From Archilochus colubris (lineage: Eukaryota; Chordata; Aves; Apodiformes; Trochilidae): a DNA stretch of 64,000 nt. The DNA is taken from contig CM041084.1 of NCBI GenBank assembly GCA_023079485.1, forward strand, positions 99,428,467-99,492,466, read 5' to 3'. The notes below the pieces were generated by a model. It saw only the letters and a list, made by a program, of their open reading frames with translations, was not told the origin of the DNA and searched no databases. Below are positions 50,118 to 59,649 of the stretch, one piece after another. Numbering within the stretch: position 1 is the stretch's first letter; every line of letters begins with the position of its first letter. Position numbers and translations under genes: made by a program.

Positions 50118-50328
50118 GCCGAGCCCGTTCACCGGCTCGGCGGCGCCCCCCCACCCCCCGACGGACCCGGGCGGGCAGGGCAGGGCCCGGCACCGCGGCT
50201 CAGGAGAGGGGCTGGAAGGGGGGGTTTGAAACGAGGTGCCCGGAGGCGGCACAGCGCAAAGGCGAAACGGGACACTCCGCCGGGCCATCCCTCTGCCCCC
50301 CCTTTCCCCGCGCTGGGCTCCCCCTCAC

Positions 50329-50404
50329 CTTTGAATTTGAGGTCGGTGGGCGGATCAAGCACCAGGATCTGCTCGTGCTTCGCCAGAGCCCCGGCGGCCG
50401 CCAT
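50329..50404 (-). CDS. VAPA: VAPA exon 1: start codon and N terminus of MSP domain
   Basis: VAPA is a tail-anchored ER membrane protein. Its cytosolic MSP domain recruits FFAT-motif proteins (lipid-transfer proteins, tethers) to contact sites with other organelles, and it also takes part in vesicle traffic. The ATG at 50404-50402 (- strand) has context GCGAGATGG, with G at -3 and +4, and opens [20 protein letters not shown] then DLKFK. It ends AAAG before GTGAGG, splitting a Gly codon. This start is chosen because [15 protein letters not shown] is the invariant VAP N terminus. The human protein begins with a similar short Ala/Gly/Ser leader one residue longer. Joined, the six exons (76+153+104+81+177+159 nt) give exactly 250 codons including the stop, with no frame break. 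The upstream 5'UTR is GC-rich and the TSS is not determined here. Confidence 0.97.
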
Positions 50405-50756
50405 CTCGCTCGCTCGCTCCGGCGGGAGGAGGAGTGGGGTGAAGGGGAGGGGGGGAGCGGGGGGAGAGGGGGGGGAGGGAAGGGCGGAGGAGAAGGAGGA
50501 GGAGGAGGGGCGGGAGAGGGAGGCCGGGCGGCGGCGGCGCCGCTCCCTTACGGCGAGCAGGGGCTCCGCGCGGCGGCGGGCACTGCCGGCGGTCCGAGGG
50601 CGGGCACTGGTGCTGGTACCGGTGCCGGTGCTGATCGCTGTGCGCGCTTCCCGCTGCCGCGTTCCCTCGCCCTCCCCGCGCGAGCGTCTCAACGGCCGTC
50701 CGGCAACGCCGCCCCTCCGCGGGCACGAGGGCGGCGGAGGCGGTGGGGACCCCTCC

Positions 50757-50766
50757 GCGCATGCGC
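50757..50766. promoter_or_regulatory. NRF1 palindrome GCGCATGCGC
   Basis: Perfect palindromic NRF1 core about 350 bp upstream of the VAPA start codon, in the CpG island. Confidence 0.6.
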
Positions 50767-50990
50767 GCCCGCGCTCTGCTGGCGCCGGGCGGCTCCCGCT
50801 GTTTCCCGCGCCGCCGGTTGGGGAGGGACTCAGCAGCCCGGATCTCACGGCCGCCCGCCCACCCACCCACCCTCAGGAACCGCCGGGGCCGAGGAGCGGA
50901 GCAGGGGAGAGGCGCATCTCCGCACCCCTCAAACACACACACGCAGTTCGGGGCGGGGCGGCGGGAACGCCAGGCCTACACCGACAGTCG

Positions 50991-50997
50991 CCGGAAG
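50991..50997 (+). promoter_or_regulatory. ETS/GABPA-like motif CCGGAAG
   Basis: CGCCGGAAGGG matches the GABPA-type ETS core, close to the outer edge of the CpG island and 50 bp from the paired elements at 51050. Confidence 0.45.
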
Positions 50998-51049
50998 GGA
51001 AGGGCGCCGCTGTGTCGGTACTTGTGGAGGTCTCGGGGCCGCCGGGGGA

Positions 51050-51068
51050 ACTACAACTCCCGGCGTGC
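51050..51068 (+). promoter_or_regulatory. THAP11/ZNF143-type element, + copy
   Basis: ACTACAACTCCCGGCGTGC matches the ACTACAATTCCCAGCATGC-type promoter motif bound by ZNF143 and THAP11/HCFC1. Its first 15 bases are repeated inverted at 51105-51119. Confidence 0.75.
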
Positions 51069-51100
51069 TGTGCGGCGGGCGGTGGCCGGGCAGGCGTGGT

Positions 51101-51119
51101 GCCTGCCGGGAGTTGTAGT
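51101..51119 (-). promoter_or_regulatory. THAP11/ZNF143-type element, - copy
   Basis: Read on the - strand, ACTACAACTCCCGGCAGGC. Together with the + copy it forms a 15-bp perfect inverted repeat with a 40-nt spacer, at the outer edge of the CpG island about 700 bp from the VAPA ATG. Confidence 0.75.
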
Positions 51120-51130
51120 CTGTGGGTCAG

Positions 51131-53190
51131 GTAGAAGCCCGCTCCTGCCTCTCAGGGCTCATGGGGCCCTCACGGCCCACGGGTGGTTTGGCTGCCACTG
51201 CCCTCGAAGCTTGGAGGAGGGTGGGCGGGCATGGGTGCTGGGTCCCCTAGAGGTAGTTGGGCAAATTGAGCAAAATCTCCATGGCTGCTGGCAGTTCTGG
51301 CTTGGGTCCAGGCTGCTGGTGGGTGAGGCTTGAGGCTTCGGAGCAGTTCTGGTTACTGTCGCATACCCGCGTCAGGCCGGCCCGGCCCGGCCCAAAGGCA
51401 GCTCTGCCACCCTGCCAGGCAGCACCTAGGCAGCGAGGTGAGTGGGCCTGGCTCCCCAACTGGATGGAAAGCAGCCAGAAACTCTCCTCCAAGAGGAAAA
51501 TGTTCATTAGGTGAAGGCTTAGGAATATTATCTGGGAGTCAGTGTTGAGAGAGTCTGAATGCTTGCAAAACCTGAATGAGAAATAAGAGCCATAAGAGCA
51601 GAGGGTATTTGCCATCCTTCTCACTTGCACTTTTTGTCAGACAGTGTTTTCCCAGTAGGCCTTTTCATTAGCACCCTATTTTCAAGCAGATGGTACATCT
51701 CATCTCGGGATATCTGAATGCATCAGTGATACCAAACAAGAAAAATCAGACAAAAAAATCCATCTGGACCTTACTCAATCCTATGTCCTAAATCTATTCC
51801 TGAAGAATCTGGCTAGAAGATCCTTAAGTTCATACTCGTGATGTTGGAGTATTGATGATGGAAATTAAGTCAGAAGGATTAATGGATTTATTTTCCCTCT
51901 CTTGCAATCTGGCATAGGTGTGCTAAGAACATGTATAAGGCCACAGTAACCCATTTGATAATAAATACACTGAAATGACTTAACTGCTTTACCTTCAAAA
52001 TCAGCTCATCATAGTCAGACTTGTGGATCACATTCTTTCTTTGGTGAATACCCTTAGCTCAGCCCCAACCACTATTGAAAAGGTTTTGAGGCCATTCAGC
52101 AGGGGACATCCTCTGAGTAATTTAGCTTCAGGCTGTGCCTCAGCTCTAGCAGAGTCTTCATCCTCCATTTCTCCTCCAGGCCTTCCTCTGTCAAGCCTGC
52201 TTACTTCAGCATTTTGCTCCATGCCTCTCTTGCTGAAAGCAAATACTCATGTGACTTTTAATAACATCAGTGTCTGAAGAAGAAACAAGTGAGAAGTGCT
52301 GCAGAAAAGTACTCCAGAGCAGTTTTACCTGATTGGAATTAGCTTCAGTAGGTGGAGTCACATGACATATGTGTGAAAGCTAAAGGTTTGCAACTCTTCT
52401 GGCTGCACTGTTCCCACTACAAACTTATTTTACGATGTGCATAAAACAGCATCTTAAATTACATCCTTTATTTACAGTAGAGTAGTTAAGGTTACTGTCT
52501 GGTGGTCTGCTGGGCTTGTTAGAATCAGAGTTCCACTCTGTTTATGCATTCTTGGGATCTAAAAGATAAACTGGAAGACAGAGGTGGTTTTTCTTCTATC
52601 CTTGTATATATTTTCCTTCTGATAACATGGACTTTAGTCTATTACCTCAACTCTGTTTCTGTTCACAAATCAACCAAAGATTAAGCCACAGTGTGCATGT
52701 CTCAGAAACAGTAATTCAGCTCCAGAATTACCTGGTGATCATGTACCAGCAGAACTTCTGGGTCTGGGTTTGCAGTGAATCAAGATTAGGGGACTGTTGC
52801 AAAATGCTGAATACCACAAAAGGTTCTGTCTTTTCTGCTTTTAATGGGGTTAAAAAGATAACAATAAAGAATACAAATGCAAAAGAAGCTTCCTTTATGA
52901 AGATTTAGAAAACAAGAATAACTCTGTTTACTAATTGTTTTATACATCTCTTGTATAAGAAAATCAAAGGCAAATCTGAAGCTAAGATCCTTCCATAACA
53001 CAACAACAGGCCCTACAGGTTTTCCCATGCATGGTTTTCTGTGCAAACACCTGGTTAGATGTGGCTGTGTGACAGATACAGCTGACATCAGAGGATGTGT
53101 GTGAGCTGGGGAAGGATTGGGTTAATCCCTGTCACCAGCATATGGAGAGGCAGTGAACAGGACAGGACACAGCCTCAAGTACAATGTGGC
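51131..53190. other. Upstream flank of VAPA, no gene recognised
   Basis: Composition falls from GC-rich to AT-rich over the first 400 bases. A consensus splice donor GAG/GTGAGT lies at 51438 on the + strand. Open frames at 51257-51514, 52023-52277 and 52627-52908 have no recognisable domain. Confidence 0.5.
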
Positions 53191-53194
53191 TCAC

Positions 53195-53395
53195 AGAGGG
53201 AGCATCACAGCATCCCTGAGGCTGGAGGGGACCCTGGGAAGGCTGTAGCTCAATTTCTAACAGCAGGGTCGAGGCTGAATTTAGGCCAGGTTGCTCAGGG
53301 CTTTGTCCTCTGGGGTCATGAAAATCTCCAAGGACAAGAGATTTCACAGCCTCCCTGGGCCAGCCTGGCTCAGCACTTGCCCGTCCAGCTTCCAT
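53195..53395 (-). mobile_element. CR1 LINE 3' fragment, - orientation
   Basis: CACAGCATCCCTGAGGCTGG, AGGGGACCCTGGGAAGG, GCCAGGTTGCTCAGGGCTTT, TCACAGCCTCCCTGGGCCAG are the complement of a CR1 end. Confidence 0.82.
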
Positions 53396-53887
53396 CTGCT
53401 TGTTTTGTGTTACAGTAATGGCAAAGTTAGTACATAAACATTGAGGGGGTGGCTTAATGGCAATTATGTATGAACATGTTTTTTTAATGGAGCCGTTGTT
53501 GTTGTTGTCTGAATGCCTTGAGAAGCTTAATAATGCATTGATCTGTTGCATTCAGTGTCATTTCTGATCTAATGCTTTTATTTCATCATAACCAGTGTCA
53601 TTTTTTGTATTAAAAACCACCTGTGCTGTAGATCACAATGTCTGGCAACCTCCAGCATCTGATTCATTTCATTTTAACAACTCATAGCCCAGTTCAGGAA
53701 TGAAATCTCCCATCTCTTGCAGTCAATAGAAATCCTCTCACTGCTTATAGTGAGATCATGGTGTCACTCCAGAAGTGTCTTCAGTACATTCAGCACTGCT
53801 TGCAGAAGGATAATGTTTGTTTAATCTGAGGTCAACACTTGCCCTGTGTGTAGATCTAATGTTTTTCATATTGTTCTTGTAATACCT

Positions 53888-53995
53888 CAGTTTCACAGAA
53901 TTGTCAAAGTTGGAAGGGACCTCTGGAGATCCCCTACTCCCACTACAGCAGGATCACCTGGAGCACATTACACAGGACTGCAGCCAGGTGGGTTT
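53888..53995 (-). mobile_element. CR1 LINE 3' fragment, - orientation
   Basis: TTTCACAGAATTGTCAAAGT, TGGAAGGGACCTCTGGAGAT, then CAGGATCACCTGGAGCACAT and ACACAGGACTGCAGCCAGGT. Short and recognisable. Confidence 0.88.
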
Positions 53996-53999
53996 TTAA

Positions 54000-55580
54000 T
54001 AAAAAGTTTGGAGATGGCTTGAAATTTTTCAAAACTGTTTGCTATTAAGTATATAGTAAGATCTCTCTGTACCTGAGAAGTAGCAAAGTAGATTCAGTTT
54101 TGCAATACTGTTTTCCACTGTTTATTATGGAGGTAGTTCTGAACTTGCAGTAAAACAATATCACAACCTTCTTTGCAATTTCTTGGTGTTATTAAGACTG
54201 CAAAGGAAAAAAAGCAACTAAGTGCTGCATTACTTGTCATGTTCTAGCTCTCACTCAGTGAAGTTTCTCATGCATCCCACACTGCTAAGTCAGTGAATAT
54301 TTCAAAATGCAAAGGTAAAAAGGCAGGATTATGTTTTAATTTCTTTTTAAGGAAATTCCTGGCTTTTTGGTGCTGCTATTTATCTTCTGAAATACAAAAC
54401 TGTTCATACAGCAGGCTCTAGTCATCATTTACTTGACTGCTAATGAGTTCCATATACAATTTTAGGCCCACTTGTTATACTGTAAATGAAAGATAAATTT
54501 GCAGTCCGTGCTATTATTGAAGATTTATGGCATTATTCAAATGTTACCACACTAGAAAAGTCAGTCTTAGTTGAATATCTTCCAAGTTTGCTAAGCCACA
54601 GTGTATATCTTGACCTAGTGACAGTATCATAAAAACATACAATGCATGTTGAATATTTAAGCAGAGATAAACCAGTGACACATAGCAGCATTCTCATAAA
54701 TAGCTGTAGCATAAAATTCAATGTACTTTTCATATTTTGGACCCAATTCTGTTCTGCTGAACACAAAAAATGCCCTACACCACTAGTTTATGCTAGAACA
54801 AGATGAGAATAGTATCTCTTCTCTATGGTTTAAAGGAGCATTTAATGAACTGAGTGATTCCTGAGCTAGTTACTATTGTGTTAAAAGCCATTAGTCCTTT
54901 GATAAAGAAAAAGTTGTTGAGGAAAGGGATTTTTGATACTATTTTCAGCAACTGGTTCTTGCAGTTCATATACATTCATGAGGAATGTATGCAAAATATG
55001 GAATGTGTATGTGTGTGTTCATTGTTGTTTGCTGGTGTTACATTTCTAAAAATGCTTTGCTAAAAAGGAGCCAAAAATCAAATATGCGCAGTCAAGTATA
55101 CAAACATCAGTACACAGTTGAAACTCACCTCCAGAAGAGAAAAAATGTCTTGAATAACAGTCTTAACCTGAGAAGTAATTCTGCAGAAACAGCGTGATGG
55201 TGTCTTGTGGTCATTGCCTCTCTTTTCCAACCTGATATTCTTGCAAACAACATCATGGTCTTTCACAGTCTGAGTCTGGAGAACACATCTGCCAGCTGGA
55301 ATTCAAATTTCCCCTTTCATTTGCTCTGTTAATACACACAGCAGCTCTGCAGTCCTGATTCTGCCCTCAGCATCTCCTGAGCAGTCCCAGGAAGCCCTTG
55401 AATTATATTTTTGCATTATGCCTGGGTTCAGGTTCAGTGGATCACAAGGTAAATAGGAGCAAATAACAGCATCACAGTGATGTGTGAAAGACATGCATTG
55501 CACTGAAACTGTGCATATGTGAAGTGCTTTTCCTCTGCTAAGCACTGATAGGACATGCACTTAAGGGCATTATCCTTCAG
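54000..55580. other. Intergenic, nothing recognised
   Basis: AT-rich unique-looking sequence. Small frames on both strands have no domain. Confidence 0.5.
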
Positions 55581-55589
55581 GAAAGATGT

Positions 55590-56030
55590 GGGATAACTGA
55601 AGGGAGTCCAGAGGAGAAGACCTGGAATGACGGAGGTCCAGAAAACAGGCAGAAACATGAGAAGAAACTGAAAAACTGAGGTGGTTTTGCATAAGGAAGA
55701 CAAGACTGACTCACCTGTTTGGTAACAGTTTTCAAATACATTTAAAACTATACCAAGAGAAAGCAAATTGTCTGCTCTCATTTAATTTGAATAGCACAGG
55801 GGGTAATGGGTGAAGATTGGTGCAAGAACTGATTTAGAGCAAATATGAAGAAGTTTTTAAGAGTAAGGATACTGAGCAAACAGATTGCTGGGAGGGGCAA
55901 TCCATGGAGCTCCAGTCGCTGACCTTGAAGAACAGGTTAGACATCACGTGGAAGATAAAAGTTTAGCTGATCCTGCCTTGAGATGTGACCTCTGAAGGCC
56001 TTTCCAGCCCTATGAGTCTATCATTGTGTA
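55590..56030 (+). mobile_element. Old CR1/L3-like LINE fragment, + orientation
   Basis: Order of recognisable pieces: GGGATAACTGAAGGGAGTCC, GGAGGTCCAGAAAACA, GGAGGGGCAATCCATGGAGC, AAGAACAGGTTAGACATCAC, TGATCCTGCCTTGAGA, GGCCTTTCCAGCCCTATGAG. The TCTATCATTGTG-like end resembles the terminal CR1 motif. Divergence suggests an ancient copy. Confidence 0.7.
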
Positions 56031-56039
56031 AATTCCAGG

Positions 56040-57495
56040 ATTCTCAAAGATTAAACTGATCATCCACAGTGGAAATGTCAATTCCCTAGGGTGTGAGCTA
56101 TGTTCCATTAAAATCAGGGGGAATTTTTCCAGTGACTTTAATAAGCATTGGATCAAGCCCTAATTGAGTGTGTAATTTGGAGCTGTGTATGGAATTTGGT
56201 CGACAATTCTGTTAATGGTATTTGCAAATGCTAAGAATCCAACTCCTTTTCCCAGAGAACATTGGTTTGCAATGGTTACAAGAGAAAGTAAACATGCACT
56301 GAAGAAACATTGCTAGGTTAGTGTTACAAATTTGAGCAGAATTGACTGAAGACAGACACCAAGAGAAGATCTCTGGGGAAAAATTATTAAGTTTTCTCAA
56401 GGAAGAACATTTTAGACAGCTATTTTTTACATCAATTAAGCAAAGCCAGACAGAAAGAGACAGCAAAAACTGTGTTAGCAACACTTTAAAAATAAATAGA
56501 TGCCGTGACCATGAGAATTAAATCTCTGCTAAAAGACCAAATTTGCTGAAAGTCTGAAAATGGGCAAAGCAAAAGAAGGGGTGAAACGGAGAAATTCAGA
56601 GGATTCAATTGGTTGCAGAGTGGATGCTGAGGAAAAATCCATTCCCCTGTAGTCTGTTACCAAATAACATAAAGATTTTCCTCCAGTCTGAATGATGAAT
56701 TAAATCACAGGCACTTACACCAGCCAAAGCTTTGGCTCTGCTACTGCACGTGTTTATGCAATGCAGAGGAACACAGGAATGCATAAAGTTAAGATTTTGC
56801 AGATTTGCAAAATCACAGCTCCTGTGGGCATCTGCAGCCACTCTGCTTTCCTGGGCTGAGCACATCTCCTAGAAATTCTTTCTCTGTTATACTTGTGTTG
56901 TGGCAGGCAGCAGGCAAGTGTGAAAAATGCTCTCCTAGCAGATGCTGGAAGCTAAGGTTACTAATATGTGGCTAATACACACCTGAGATCTTTGCTCTTG
57001 ATTAATTCATTATCTCCGAGGGTAAAGACACAATGTTTCTGGAAGCATCTCCCCATTCCAGTTTGTTTGTTGCAGATGTGTTCTGTGTCTGTGCACAAGC
57101 TGGAACGTTCTACCTGAAAAATCATTTATGAAATATTTATTTACTTTGCATTCGGGGAAGAAAAAAGGAAAAAAGCATAATATTATTGATGGAATCTTTG
57201 ACTGCCAAACACTGAATTATTTATAGCTTAATTGTACAAATGATACCCATGAGGACCTGCTAGATTGCAATATGCAATTGATACACCGCACAAAACCAGG
57301 GACATGTCTTTCAGATTTTGTTTTGACATTTCAGTGGGTCACCTTAAAACAGGCCTAAACACTTTGCAGAGGTGAAGCTGGAATACCTGACAGCATTTTT
57401 GAGGTTGCAAGGAGTGAAAAGGCCTGCAGAAAGCCTCGTGTAGCAACAGATGCTCTGGCTTGGAATACCCCGTGTTGCACCTTTCCACTTCCAAT
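56040..57495. other. Intergenic, nothing recognised
   Basis: AT-rich sequence between LINE copies, with no gene or RNA seen. Confidence 0.5.
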
Positions 57496-57499
57496 CCAT

Positions 57500-57895
57500 C
57501 CTAGGATCACAGAATGGTTTGGATTGGAAGGGACCTTAAAGATCATATAGTTCCAAACCCCCTGCACAGACAGAGCCACCTCCCACTACACCAGGTTGCT
57601 CAAAGGACCATCCAACCTGGCCTTGAACACTTCCAGTGATGGGGCCTCCACAGCTTCTCTGGGCAACCTGTGCCAGTGTCTTAGTACCCTCAAATTAAAG
57701 ATTTTCCCCCTAAAGTTTAATCTAAATCTCCCCTCTTCCAGTTTTAAGCCCCTTGTCCTATCACTATGTGCACTTGTGAAATGTTCCTCTCCAGTTTTCA
57801 GTAGCCCCCTTCAGATACTGGAAGGCCCTGATAAGGTGTCCCTGGAGCCTCCTCCATGATGACCAACCCCAGGTCTCTCAGCCTGGCTTTGCATG
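57500..57895 (-). mobile_element. CR1 LINE 3' fragment, - orientation
   Basis: ATCACAGAATGGTTTGGATT, GGAAGGGACCTTAAAGATCA, CCACTACACCAGGTTGCTCA, ACCTGGCCTTGAACACTTCC, GGGCAACCTGTGCCAGTGTC, CTGATAAGGTGTCCCTGGAG. It is the best preserved CR1 copy in the right part, about 395 bp. Confidence 0.95.
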
Positions 57896-57899
57896 AGAG

Positions 57900-58900
57900 G
57901 TCACGTGTGCTCATTAGCCCGCAATCTATCACACAGTCCACAATTCCCTGATATTCCCCTTTCCTGGGAGCAGCCTAGTCCCTTCTGCCCTTCAGCAGGT
58001 TCCACCTGTGCTCTGGGCACTACAGCCCTGTGCGTGGCTCTCCACTGTGAATATTCACCAGTTCCTCCTCCAACAGCCAGCACTAACAGGGAAGGTCAGG
58101 AGAGTGGACCCAGCCACCTTCTACTTTGGTGCTATGCCTACGTACTGGTGGCAGAGAAATACATAAATAGATGGTTCACTGTTAAATTTGTAAACTTAAA
58201 TACTTGTAAATATTTTGGGATCATGCCTTTTAATACAGACTTTAACTGGGAGATCACTGATTTAATTCCACAGGTTTCCAGGCTTCAATTCTGCTTTTGA
58301 GAGAGAAACAGACTATAGTGCATTGAGACGCTTCCTCTCCCACTGCATCACCCCACAGCTATTTCTGTCCTATTTTGTTGGGGTTTTTTCCCCCTTCTCT
58401 CTCATAACCCATGTTGCTTCCCATTACAAGAAGTACTTCTGGACATCATAGCCTTGTTCCTAGTCATCTCACAGCACATACATAGAAGTGCTCACCTTGA
58501 GATGGAGTCCAAGAAGCTGGGAGAAGGTGAAGCTAGGCAACAGCAAACACTAACAAATAATGCACATGTCTGAAGCCTTTTCCTCCTTTGGACTTGAGCA
58601 TTCAGGAGTGCTCTCCTGATAGGACTGTTTCAAGCTTCTGAATAGCAGGATGTTCTGGGTAGCTTGATCCCAAGCTCTCCTTGCATGGTATTAAATACTT
58701 CATCACTAAGACCACATCTTTTCTGCTAAAAAAGAAATGCTGAAACGAGAGCATCAAGGGCTACCTTTCCTTCCTTGCACTATTTTCATCCCTGAATAAG
58801 ATAAATAATAGAAATGAGGAAAGTGGGAACCTATAGCAGATCAGGGAGTATTTTCTATTCATTCATCACCATCCTTCTCTGGGCCATCACTAAAGGCTTC
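57900..58900. other. Intergenic, nothing recognised
   Basis: No gene or named repeat recognised. The frame at 57893-58300 begins inside the CR1 end and is chance. Confidence 0.5.
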
Positions 58901-58949
58901 AGAGTGTCCCACCATAGACAAACAGGAGATGGTATTCTTCCACACTTAG

Positions 58950-59640
58950 ACTCTATTTTGAAAAACTGGCTTACAGCTTTAGATATGAAGCACCATGTTG
59001 AATACCCTTTTGTGATTTTGCTCTCTCCTCTCCAGCAATTTTGGTGTCATTTGCAAAGTTATCAGCAGATAATTTATGTTTCCTTCCAGATCACTGATAA
59101 AGACACTGAACTGCATTGGCTCCTTTGAAGCTGTTAAATAACCCAGTAGAAGACAATGTGCTGAGAGAATCAGCTGACGTAGCTGCTAATTGGTTCACAG
59201 AGCATGTGATACAGGTAAATTGATTTTGTATAGTACTGGGTTTTTTTACCAGATTGTCATGCAGGGCTACATCAAATGACAATTTGCGTGTATCAAGTCA
59301 ATACCTCTTAACTTAAGCAACTCCATTTCAGTTTCTTCTTGCTAGTTGAATGCACCTGTTTTCCATTAAATATATATTGATTAACATTACATAAGCTGCT
59401 ACCCATGAATTAACTTCTATTTGTTTTCCATATCTTTCTTTATTAGTATTTTGCACAGGGTGTATGTAATGCTTTTAATTAACCAAACCTATCACATTTA
59501 TCCTTTACGCTGCCAGCTTCACTTTTTACCAGCCATCTGAAATTTCCCCTGTGCACCAATATTTGTTCAGAATTAATATGAATAGCTTCAAGAATATCTC
59601 CACCAGTGCTTGTCATACTCTTGGGAGCATTCAACCCTGA
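58950..59640 (-). mobile_element. Ancient CR1/L3-like LINE, internal (RT-region) part
   Basis: TTTTGGTGTCATTTGCAAAG, TTCCAGATCACTGATAAAGA and CAGATTGTCATGCAGGGCTA, then ACATCAAATGACA occur in the order expected for the complement of the reverse-transcriptase region of old CR1/L3 elements. Heavily diverged, with approximate ends. Confidence 0.6.
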
Positions 59641-59649
59641 AGTTTTAAA

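Larger units (their letters stand above)
32567..50328 (-). other. VAPA: VAPA intron 1
   Basis: GT-AG intron of about 17.8 kb. It contains CR1 copies at 37622-38440, 41815-42420 and 42495-43770, CA-type short repeats near 44310 and 45465, and a C(10) run near 44617. The remaining stretches (32567-37600, 38450-41800, 43780-49400) are AT-rich with no gene, RNA or repeat that I recognise. Its first 0.9 kb in the gene sense (49450-50328) lies in the CpG island. Confidence 0.93.
49500..51130. promoter_or_regulatory. CpG island with VAPA promoter and exon 1
   Basis: About 1.6 kb of dense CpG and GC-rich sequence abruptly replacing AT-rich intron DNA. It spans VAPA exon 1 and its upstream region. 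It includes GC boxes, GCGCATGCGC (NRF1 type), CCGGAAG (ETS type) and AAGATGGCGGC (YY1 type). No TATA box is obvious. The profile fits a dispersed housekeeping promoter. Long open frames across it on both strands result from the lack of AT-rich stops. Confidence 0.9.

Noticed and set aside
50129..50942. Long - strand open frames covering VAPA exon 1
   Set aside because: Only the [18 protein letters not shown] part belongs to a known protein. The remainder is intron 1 or 5'UTR read through in GC-rich DNA.
49953..51134. 393-codon + strand open frame through the CpG island
   Set aside because: Composition is Arg/Gly/Pro/Ala from GC bias, equally long frames exist on the other strand, and it crosses VAPA exon 1 antisense. 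No domain is seen.
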